From Roseovarius sp. (GTDB lineage: Bacteria; Pseudomonadota; Alphaproteobacteria; Rhodobacterales; Rhodobacteraceae), in NCBI GenBank assembly GCA_002720475.1, contig PBIL01000023.1, forward strand, positions 1-44,588: 44,588 bases of DNA, given 5' to 3'. The notes under the pieces are model-generated. The model saw nothing but the letters and a program-made list of their open reading frames with translations. It searched no databases and was not told the origin of the DNA. Position 1 is the first letter of the stretch. Each line of letters starts with the position of its first letter. Positions 38,268 through 44,588 of the stretch are shown here, one piece after another. Both the position numbers and the translations under genes were made by a program.

Positions 38268-39122
38268 ATGACCGACGATCCCAAGACGCTTGTCTCGACC
38301 GACTGGCTGGCCGCCCATCTGAAGGATCCCGATCTGCGGGTTCTCGATGGCACCACCTTTCTGCCCGGCACGGGGCGCGACGCGCGGGCCGAATACGCGG
38401 CCGCACATATCCCCGGCGCGCGGTTCTTCGACATCGAGGAGATCAGCGACGCGCGCTCGGCCCTGCCGCACATGGTGCCGCCGGTCGAGAAATTCATGTC
38501 GCGCCTGCGCGCCATGGGCGTGGGCGACGGGCATCAGGTGGTGGTCTACGACACGCACGGGCTTTTCTCGGCGGCGCGGGTATGGTGGCTTTTCCGGCTG
38601 ATGGGGCAGGAGAACGTGGCCGTGCTCGACGGCGGCTTTCCGAAATGGCAGGCCGAGGGACGCGAGACCGATGATCTGCCCCCCATCGTGCGCGACAGGC
38701 ACATGACCGTGCGGCGGCAGAACCACATGGTGCGCGACGTGACGCAGGTATCGGCGGCGGCGAAGCTCGGCGATCACGAGATCCTCGATGCGCGCTCGGC
38801 CGGGCGGTTTCGCGGCGAGGAGCCCGAGCCGCGCCCCGGCCTGCGCTCGGGCCATATCCCGGGATCGAAGAACGTGCCCTACACGGATCTTCTCACGCCG
38901 GAGGGGACGATGAAATCCCCCGAGGAGCTGCGCGCGGTCTTCGACGCGGCCGGGGTGGACCTTGCCAAGCCCGCGATCACCACCTGCGGCTCGGGGATCA
39001 CGGCGGCGGTCATCAACCTGGCGTTGGAGCGGATCGGCAAGACCGATCACGCGCTTTATGACGGGTCATGGACCGAATGGGGCGCGTTCCCGACGCTGCC
39101 CGTCGCCACGGGAGAGGCATGA
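38268..39122 (+). CDS. sseA: 3-mercaptopyruvate sulfurtransferase
   Basis: 284 residues from the ATG at 38268 behind a GGGGG site; the frame is open upstream, but homology starts MTDDPKTLVSTDWLAAHL. It has two rhodanese domains. The second carries the active-site loop CGSGITA (C240), the MST-type signature, in contrast to the CRKGVT loop of thiosulfate sulfurtransferases. It moves sulfur from 3-mercaptopyruvate to a thiol acceptor and yields pyruvate. The stop overlaps the start of the next gene as ATGA, an aminotransferase that could supply 3-mercaptopyruvate from cysteine. tRNA-Cys lies upstream. Confidence 0.95.
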   Translation: MTDDPKTLVSTDWLAAHLKDPDLRVLDGTTFLPGTGRDARAEYAAAHIPGARFFDIEEISDARSALPHMVPPVEKFMSRLRAMGVGDGHQVVVYDTHGLFSAARVWWLFRLMGQENVAVLDGGFPKWQAEGRETDDLPPIVRDRHMTVRRQNHMVRDVTQVSAAAKLGDHEILDARSAGRFRGEEPEPRPGLRSGHIPGSKNVPYTDLLTPEGTMKSPEELRAVFDAAGVDLAKPAITTCGSGITAAVINLALERIGKTDHALYDGSWTEWGAFPTLPVATGEA

Positions 39123-40306
39123 TGTTCGAACAACTCAAGGAAAAACCGGCGGACAAGATCATCGCATTGGCCCAGGCCTATCGCGAGGACCCGCGCGAGA
39201 CCAAGATCGACCTCGGCGTCGGTGTCTACAAGACGCCAGAGGGCGTGACCCCGATCATGCGCGCGGTCAAGGCCGCCGAGAAGCGGCTCTGGGAAGAGGA
39301 GACGACGAAAGCCTATACCGCGCTGGCGGGCGATCCGGCCTTTCTCGACGCGATGATCGGGCTGGTTCTCGGCGAAGCTGTGGCGCGCGGGCAGGTCGCG
39401 GCGATCGCCACGCCGGGCGGCACCGGCGCGGTGCGGCAGGGGTTCGATCTGGTGAAGATGGCCGCTCCGGGCGCGCGCGTCTTCGTGTCGGACCCGACCT
39501 GGCCCAATCATCTGAGCATCCTTGCCCATATGGGGATGGAGGTGGTGCCCTACCGCTATTTCGATACAGCCACCTGTGCTGTGGATTTCGCCGGCATGAT
39601 GGTCGATCTGGAGGGGCTGCGCGCGGGCGACGTGGTGCTCTTGCATGGCTGCTGTCACAATCCGACGGGGGCCAATCTCAACCTCACGGAATGGCGCGCG
39701 GTGGTGGATCATCTGAACGCGCGCGGCGCGCTGCCGATGATCGACATTGCCTATCAGGGCTTCGGCGACGGGCTGGAGGCGGATGCGGCGGCGGTGCGCT
39801 TCGTCGCGGCCAATTGCCCCGAGGTTCTGATTGCCGCGAGCTGTTCGAAGAATTTCGGCATCTACCGGGAGCGCACCGGCATCCTGATGGCGGTGGCGCA
39901 GGAGCGCGGGCTGCACAAGGTCACGCAGGGCAACCTCGCCTATCTCAACCGGCAGAACTATTCCTTTCCGCCCGATCACGGGGCGCGGCTGGTGAGCATG
40001 GTGCTGGGCGACGAGGCCCTGCGCGCGGACTGGCAGGCGGAGCTGGAGGAGTTGCGCCTGGGCATGCTGAAGCTGCGCGAGCAGATGGCGGCGGAGTTGC
40101 AGCGGCTCTCGGGTTCTGACCGGTTCGGTTTCATCGCGCAGCATCGGGGCATGTTCTCGCTGCTTGGCGCGAGCCCCGAGCAGGTGGCGCGGATGCGCGA
40201 GCAACACGGTATCTACATGGTGGGCGACAGCCGCATCAACATCGCGGGGCTCAATGCATCGAGCGTGCCGGTGCTGGCGCGCGCGATGATCGAGGCTGGG
40301 GTCTGA
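39119..40306 (+). CDS. Aspartate/aromatic aminotransferase (class I, subgroup Ia)
   Basis: 395 residues from the ATG at 39119; a second ATG follows directly at 39122 and has slightly better spacing to GGAGAGG. Fold-type I PLP enzyme: PLP lysine in SCSKNFGIYRERTG (K244), CHNPTGANL loop, and the C-terminal substrate Arg in DSRINIAGLN. Subgroup Ia enzymes transaminate aspartate, aromatic amino acids and often cysteine. Overlap with sseA (ATGA) suggests its physiological role is cysteine to 3-mercaptopyruvate, but aspartate or tyrosine remain possible. It ends before a hairpin shared with the convergent fasciclin gene. Confidence 0.93.
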   Translation: MMFEQLKEKPADKIIALAQAYREDPRETKIDLGVGVYKTPEGVTPIMRAVKAAEKRLWEEETTKAYTALAGDPAFLDAMIGLVLGEAVARGQVAAIATPGGTGAVRQGFDLVKMAAPGARVFVSDPTWPNHLSILAHMGMEVVPYRYFDTATCAVDFAGMMVDLEGLRAGDVVLLHGCCHNPTGANLNLTEWRAVVDHLNARGALPMIDIAYQGFGDGLEADAAAVRFVAANCPEVLIAASCSKNFGIYRERTGILMAVAQERGLHKVTQGNLAYLNRQNYSFPPDHGARLVSMVLGDEALRADWQAELEELRLGMLKLREQMAAELQRLSGSDRFGFIAQHRGMFSLLGASPEQVARMREQHGIYMVGDSRINIAGLNASSVPVLARAMIEAGV

Positions 40307-40312
40307 CGGGAG

Positions 40313-40336
40313 GGGGCGGCCCCGAGGAACCGCCCC
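40313..40336. terminator. Hairpin between convergent aminotransferase and fasciclin genes
   Basis: GGGGCGG (40313-40319) pairs with CCGCCCC (40330-40336). A second small stem (AAGCC with GGCTT, 40344-40360) follows, overlaps the fasciclin stop, and is succeeded by ATTT on the plus strand. Together they probably end both transcripts. Confidence 0.5.
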
Positions 40337-40358
40337 GCATCGTGAAGCCCGGGGAGGC

Positions 40359-40844
40359 TTATTTCGGCAGGATCACGGCGTCGATGACGTGGATCACACC
40401 GTTCGAAGCCTCGACATCGGCCTGCACAACGTTGGCACCGTCCACCGTGACGCCGCCCGACGTGCCGATGGTGACCTTGCCGCCCTGAACGGTCTCGGCC
40501 ATCATGCCGTCCGAGAGATCGCCCGACATCACCTTGCCCGGCACCACGTGATAGGTGAGGATCGCGGTGAGCTGGTCCTTGTTCTCGGGCTTGAGGAGGT
40601 TTTCCACCGTGCCCGCGGGCAGGGCGGCGAAGGCCTCGTTGGTGGGGGCGAAGACAGTGAAGGGGCCGTCGCCCTTGAGCGTCTCGACAAGGTCTGCTGC
40701 CTGCACGGCGGCGACGAGGGTCGAGAAGCTGTCATTGCCTGCGGCAATATCCACGATGTCCTTCTTCATGCCGTGCCCGTCGGCCAGGGCGGGACCGACC
40801 GTGAGGATGGCGGCAGTAAGAGCGAGGCAGGTTCTGCGAAGCAT
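40359..40844 (-). CDS. Exported fasciclin-domain protein
   Basis: 161 residues from the ATG at 40844, which follows GGAG. Signal peptide ([23 protein letters not shown]), then a single fasciclin (FAS1) domain with the H1 motif [19 protein letters not shown], a [10 protein letters not shown] strand and the H2 motif [13 protein letters not shown] at the very C-terminus. FAS1 proteins are adhesive or scaffold modules; single-domain secreted forms are common in marine alphaproteobacteria. Periplasmic or surface-exposed; partner unknown. Divergent from the GltB-like gene. Confidence 0.94.
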   Translation of the reverse strand: MLRRTCLALTAAILTVGPALADGHGMKKDIVDIAAGNDSFSTLVAAVQAADLVETLKGDGPFTVFAPTNEAFAALPAGTVENLLKPENKDQLTAILTYHVVPGKVMSGDLSDGMMAETVQGGKVTIGTSGGVTVDGANVVQADVEASNGVIHVIDAVILPK

Positions 40845-41209
40845 GGAAGTGTCTCCTTGGTTGACCGTTGTCACGACACCGTGATCGGTATCGTCCAGAC
40901 AGATACGCGGCCCGAAGCGGGGCGGTTCAGCGGGGATTTCCGCCGATCCCGCTTGACAGGGATGGCGGTGCGGCTAAGCCGCGCGCGCTTGAAACATCCA
41001 GTCACGATTTTGTGACCGGGCGAATGTCCGCCCCTGTTTCAAAGGCGTTCCGAGCGCGCCGCGCGGCACGGAGAAGATGCGCTGGCGGAGGGCGCGAAAG
41101 CGGCGGGGCGGGGCGATTCCGGCTTGCCCGGTTGCGGCGAAAGGCGCAGGCTTCGCCCCGACAGGCCCGCGCGCGGGGCCGGAACGGGGCGGTCATTCGG
41201 AGAGGGAAG
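40845..41209. other. Intergenic region with weak regulatory signals only
   Basis: 365 bp between divergent genes. I see no coding frame that stands out. Two items are visible: TTGACA-N16-TAAGCC at 40953-40980 (a possible plus-strand promoter) and an inverted repeat GTCAC-GATTTT-GTGAC at 41001-41016 of unknown regulator. Both are weak evidence. Confidence 0.4.
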
Positions 41210-42703
41210 ATGGGGTATGTGACGCAGATCCTCGAGGTTCTGGCGCTGGTTTTCGTGCTGGTCCTCGGGGCGGTGGTGCTGACCGTGCTGCTGTTTTACG
41301 TGATCGACCGGATGCAGACCGGTGACGCGATCCGGCGCAACTATCCGGTGATCGGACGGTTCCGCAATCTGTTCACCAAGCTGGGCGAGTTCTTTCGCCA
41401 GTATTTCTTTGCCATGGACCGTGAGGAGATGCCGTTCAACCGCGCGCAGCGCGACTGGGTGCGGCACGCCACGCGGGGCAAGGGCAACACGATAGCCTTC
41501 GGCTCGACCCGCAATCTGGGCGTGCCGGGCACGCCGATCTTCGTGCCGGCGATCTTTCCGCCGCTCGACGACCAGTTTGCCCAGACCGCGCCCATGGAGA
41601 TCGGGCCGGGAGCGGCGATCCCCTACAAGGCGAAATCGATCTTCAACATCTCGGCCATGAGCTATGGCGCGATCTCGCGCCCGGCCGTCGAGGCGCTGAG
41701 CCGGGGGGCGGCGCAGGCGGGCATCTGGCTCAATACCGGCGAGGGGGGGCTGAGCCCCTATCACCTCACGGGCAATTGCGATCTGGTCTATCAGATCGGC
41801 ACGGCGAAATACGGGGTGCGCGACGCCGACGGGCGGCTCTCGGACGACAAGCTGCGCGAGGTGTCGGACCATCCCTGCGTCAAGATGTTCGAGATCAAGC
41901 TGGCGCAAGGGGCCAAGCCCGGCAAGGGCGGGATCCTGCCCGGTGCCAAGGTCGATGCCGAGGTCGCGCGGATTCGCGGGATCCCCGAGGGAGAGGACAG
42001 CATCTCGCCCAACCGCCACGCGGAGGTGGACGATTTCGAGGACCTTCTCGACATGATCTGCCGGATCCGCGCGGTGACGGGGCGGCCCGTGGGATTCAAG
42101 ACGGTGATCGGCTCGTCCGAGGCTTGGGAGCCTTTCTTCGAGCGGATCGTCGCGCGCGGGCCCGACTGCGCGCCCGATTTCATTACCATCGACGGCGGCG
42201 AGGGAGGCACGGGGGCCGCGCCGATGCCGCTCATGGATCTGGTGGGGATGCCCTTGCGCGACGCGCTGCCACGTATTGTCGACCTGCGCGACCGGCACGG
42301 CCTCAAGGACCGCATCCGCATGATCGCCAGCGGCAAGCTGATCAATCCCGGCGACGTGGCCTGGGCGATCTGCGCGGGGGCGGATTTCGTCACCTCCGCG
42401 CGCGGCTTCATGTTCGCGCTGGGCTGTATCCAGGCGCTCAAGTGCAACCGCAACACCTGTCCCACGGGGATCACCACCCATGACCCGCACCTGCAGCGCG
42501 GTCTGGTGGTGGAGGACAAATACATGAAGGTCGCCAACTACGCCCGTTCGATCATCAAGGAAGTGGAGACCATCGCCCATTCTGTTGGCGTGGCCGAGCC
42601 GCGTCTGATGCGGCGGCGGCATGTGCGGCTGGTGCAGGCGGACGGCACCTCGATCGCGTTCAACAAGATCCGGCCGAGTTACAACCCGGACGCGGGTTTG
42701 TGA
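41210..42703 (+). CDS. Membrane-anchored FMN-binding glutamate synthase-like protein (GltB domain)
   Basis: 497 residues from the ATG at 41210 behind GGAGAGGG. An N-terminal membrane helix (about 8-32) is followed by the glutamate synthase central/FMN barrel domain: MSYGAISRPAVEALSRGA, NTGEGGLSPYH, IDGGEGGTGAAPM and the [3Fe-4S] ligand motif CIQALKCNRNTC (C-x5-C-x4-C). It lacks the N-terminal amidotransferase and C-terminal beta-helix domains of GltB, so it is a stand-alone synthase-domain homologue of the 'FMN-binding glutamate synthase family'. What it oxidises or reduces is not known; its membrane anchor suggests contact with an electron donor in the membrane. Confidence 0.92.
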   Translation: MGYVTQILEVLALVFVLVLGAVVLTVLLFYVIDRMQTGDAIRRNYPVIGRFRNLFTKLGEFFRQYFFAMDREEMPFNRAQRDWVRHATRGKGNTIAFGSTRNLGVPGTPIFVPAIFPPLDDQFAQTAPMEIGPGAAIPYKAKSIFNISAMSYGAISRPAVEALSRGAAQAGIWLNTGEGGLSPYHLTGNCDLVYQIGTAKYGVRDADGRLSDDKLREVSDHPCVKMFEIKLAQGAKPGKGGILPGAKVDAEVARIRGIPEGEDSISPNRHAEVDDFEDLLDMICRIRAVTGRPVGFKTVIGSSEAWEPFFERIVARGPDCAPDFITIDGGEGGTGAAPMPLMDLVGMPLRDALPRIVDLRDRHGLKDRIRMIASGKLINPGDVAWAICAGADFVTSARGFMFALGCIQALKCNRNTCPTGITTHDPHLQRGLVVEDKYMKVANYARSIIKEVETIAHSVGVAEPRLMRRRHVRLVQADGTSIAFNKIRPSYNPDAGL

Positions 42704-42779
42704 TCGATGCCCTGAAACCTTCGGCTGGCGCGGCGCGTGACTGTGCCTATATGCCCCCATGTGGCCGGGAGGTTCGAGA

Positions 42780-43676
42780 ATGGCAAATCGTTGGAAGAAT
42801 GATCTGAGCGCGCGGGACGTGACCCCGGAGCCGGTCTGGCTCAACCGTCGTGCGCTGCTTGCGGGTGCGGCGGGGCTGGGCCTCGTGGGCACCGGTGCGG
42901 CACGGGCCGAAACGCTCGAACCCAACAGCTGGGAAGATATCACCACCTACAACAACTACTACGAGTTCGGCACCGACAAGGGCGACCCGGCGCGCAACGC
43001 GCGGCTCCTGAGCACCACGCCCTGGACGGTGCGCATCGACGGTCTTGTGGACCGGCCCGGCGACTACGATTTCGCCGACATCATGGCGAAGATGACCGTC
43101 GAGGAACGGCTCTACCGTTTCCGCTGCGTCGAGGCGTGGTCGATGGTGGTGCCGTGGAACGGGTTCGAACTGGCCGATCTGCTGAACATGGCGGGAGTGC
43201 AGCCGGGCGCGAAATACGTGGCCTTCGAGACGGTGCTGCGCCCCGAGGAGATGCCCGGCGTGCGCTACCCGGTGCTCGACTGGCCCTATGTGGAGGGGCT
43301 GCGGCTCGACGAGGCGATGCACCCGCTCACGATCATGGCCACCGGCATCTACGGGCGCGACATCCCGAACCAGAACGGCGCGCCGCTGCGCCTTGTGGTC
43401 CCCTGGAAATACGGCTTCAAGTCGATCAAGTCCGTGGTGCGCATCACGCTGACCGACACGCAGCCGCCGACCAGCTGGAACAAGGCCAATCCGCGCGAAT
43501 ACGGCTTCTATTCCAACGTCAACCCCGAGGTGGATCATCCGCGCTGGAGCCAGGCCACCGAGCGGCGCATCGGCGGCGGGCTGTTCTCGGCTCGCATCCC
43601 GACGCTGATGTTCAACGGCTACGCCGAGGAGGTGGCGGGCCTCTACGCGGGCATGGATCTGACGAAATTCCATTGA
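42780..43676 (+). CDS. msrP: Periplasmic methionine sulfoxide reductase, catalytic subunit MsrP (YedY)
   Basis: 298 residues from the ATG at 42780 with GGGAGG upstream; an upstream GTG has no such site. A Tat signal is indicated by [17 protein letters not shown] ending ARA. Molybdopterin-binding sulfite oxidase fold with the Mo-ligand Cys in [10 protein letters not shown] (C116), then [20 protein letters not shown] and [10 protein letters not shown]. It repairs oxidised methionines in envelope proteins using electrons from MsrQ. The stop overlaps the start of msrQ (TTGA). Confidence 0.96.
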   Translation: MANRWKNDLSARDVTPEPVWLNRRALLAGAAGLGLVGTGAARAETLEPNSWEDITTYNNYYEFGTDKGDPARNARLLSTTPWTVRIDGLVDRPGDYDFADIMAKMTVEERLYRFRCVEAWSMVVPWNGFELADLLNMAGVQPGAKYVAFETVLRPEEMPGVRYPVLDWPYVEGLRLDEAMHPLTIMATGIYGRDIPNQNGAPLRLVVPWKYGFKSIKSVVRITLTDTQPPTSWNKANPREYGFYSNVNPEVDHPRWSQATERRIGGGLFSARIPTLMFNGYAEEVAGLYAGMDLTKFH

Positions 43677-44278
43677 CCCTGCGCGACCCCATCAACACGC
43701 TGGCGCGCCGGGTTCCAGTCTGGGCGGTCTGGCTCGGTTTCGGCTGGATGGCGCCCTGGCTGGTCTGGCAGGGGGCGACCGGGGGCCTCGGCCCCGAGCC
43801 GATCAAGGCGCTGGAGCGCGAGCTGGGCGAGATCGCGCTGCAACTGCTGGTCCTCGGGCTCTGCCTCACGCCGCTGCGCCGCTACCTGGGCGTGAACCTG
43901 CTGCGGTTTCGCCGCGCCATCGGCCTGCTGGCCTTCTGCTATGTCGGCCTGCACCTGGCGGTCTGGCTGTTTCTGGACGTGCGGGACGCGGCGCGCATCT
44001 GGACCGAGATCGTCAGGCGGCCCCATGTGACGGTGGGCATGACGGCCTTCGTCCTGATGATCCCTCTGGCGCTCACCTCGAACGACCGGTCGGTGCGCCG
44101 GCTGGGTCCGCGATGGCGCGTGCTGCACCGGCTCACCTATGCGGTGGCCGTTCTGGGGGCGCTGCATTTCCTCTGGCTCGCCAAGGGATTCCAGATCGAG
44201 CCGCTGGCCTATCTGGCGGCGATCCTCGGGCTTCTGGCGCTGCGCTGGCCCGGTCTTGCGCGCATGAGTCGGGCGTGA
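43673..44278 (+). CDS. msrQ: Heme-binding membrane subunit MsrQ (YedZ)
   Basis: 201 residues with a TTG start at 43673 that overlaps the msrP stop by 4 bp; no ATG or GTG lies nearer the conserved start. About six membrane helices with conserved histidines in [16 protein letters not shown] and GALHFLWL as b-heme ligands, typical of the ferric-reductase-like (YedZ) family. It passes electrons from the quinone pool or a flavin reductase to MsrP. Confidence 0.95.
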   Translation: MTLRDPINTLARRVPVWAVWLGFGWMAPWLVWQGATGGLGPEPIKALERELGEIALQLLVLGLCLTPLRRYLGVNLLRFRRAIGLLAFCYVGLHLAVWLFLDVRDAARIWTEIVRRPHVTVGMTAFVLMIPLALTSNDRSVRRLGPRWRVLHRLTYAVAVLGALHFLWLAKGFQIEPLAYLAAILGLLALRWPGLARMSRA

Positions 44279-44459
44279 GGTGCGGCGCGTCTGTGGATAA
44301 CCCTGTGGGCAGGCACGGGTGCCAGGCGGATGCGGCGCGAAGGGCGCAAGATTGTTACGCGCATGGCACCTCGTGCGACGCCATTCTTTCGTCAAAACAT
44401 TGATTTTCCGTGAAAATTCGCCTCCATGAAGAAAAAGTGACGAAAGTCGAAAAAAGGGG

Positions 44460-44488
44460 TTGCGGGGCGCGCGCGGCGACTCTAAATA
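44460..44488 (+). promoter_or_regulatory. Strong sigma70-type promoter, probably of an rRNA operon
   Basis: TTGCGG (44460-44465) and TAAATA (44483-44488) at the ideal 17-bp spacing, preceded by an A-rich stretch (about 44428-44456) like an UP element and followed by a CCCCTCACCGG start region. The arrangement resembles stable-RNA promoters of Rhodobacteraceae as I remember them. No coding frame follows in the last 100 bp, so the product, perhaps 16S rRNA, lies beyond the window. Between msrQ (44278) and this promoter I see no gene. Confidence 0.6.
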
Positions 44489-44588
44489 CCCCCTCACCGG
44501 CGGCGCTTTGGTGTTGTTGGTCAGCGGGGCCTTATGGTTTTGCGGTTATGATCGGAGGCAGGTTTGGCGGGGCGCGCCGGTGATACAG

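Noticed and set aside
41001..41016. GTCAC-GATTTT-GTGAC as a CRP/FNR site
   Set aside because: The half-sites and 6-bp spacing do not match TGTGA-N6-TCACA or TTGAT-N4-ATCAA. It is an inverted repeat of unknown meaning, mentioned only in the intergenic entry.

Overview
The window reads as chromosomal DNA of a high-GC alphaproteobacterium, most likely a Rhodobacteraceae (Roseobacter-group) member. Evidence for this: a TGA-N9-TCA iron box, a two-site Zur promoter, a leuA leader peptide, a FeS-type photolyase (PhrB), a tandem glycine riboswitch before gcvTHP, msrPQ, and dense, overlapping genes with strong GC3 bias. Most of it is ordinary core or housekeeping sequence. I found no clear defence, phage or biosynthetic cluster. 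The accessory signals are at the left edge and in a few damaged or regulatory loci.

Layout. 1-946: decayed edge of an integrated element (a truncated IS256-type transposase joined to the N-terminal part of a tyrosine integrase) abutting the 3' end of tRNA-Pro(CGG). 1101-4098: Lhr-like DEXH helicase and two small envelope proteins. 4412-6404: entericidin-like lipoprotein, perfect hairpin, lepA. 6644-8599: sensor kinase. 8668-12890: metal uptake block with an iron-binding protein gene behind a TGA-N9-TCA box, and znuBC-zur divergent from znuA across two Zur boxes. 13009-15792: acyl-CoA synthetase and a half-length Ca2+/H+ antiporter gene. 15789-17574: leuA with a leucine-rich, apparently leaderless leader peptide and hairpin. 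17635-19823: SDR and photolyase. 19824-21266: exported 18-repeat MORN protein. 21421-25590: nadE, hybrid kinase, and a frameshifted secreted-protein gene.

25767-32643: esterase, mini-metallopeptidase, Tat-exported metallo-beta-lactamase-fold protein, MFS transporter with a His-rich tail, gltX, DUF2254 protein and gamma-glutamylcyclotransferase. 32659-33180: FNR-type box and an Rrf2 Fe-S regulator. 33215-37901: glycine riboswitch and gcvT-gcvH-gcvP. 37991-40306: tRNA-Cys, sseA and an aspartate-type aminotransferase (a plausible cysteine to 3-mercaptopyruvate to sulfane-sulfur pair). 40359-44278: fasciclin protein, membrane-anchored GltB-like protein, msrP-msrQ. The window ends in a strong sigma70-type promoter that looks like a stable-RNA (rRNA operon) promoter whose gene lies beyond the edge.

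The points most worth a second look are the leaderless leu attenuator, the frameshifted gene at 25193-25590, the half-size antiporter with an unrelated tail, the MORN protein, and the FNR box in the Rrf2/cyclotransferase divergent promoter. All functions are read from motifs and family knowledge; no database search was possible.
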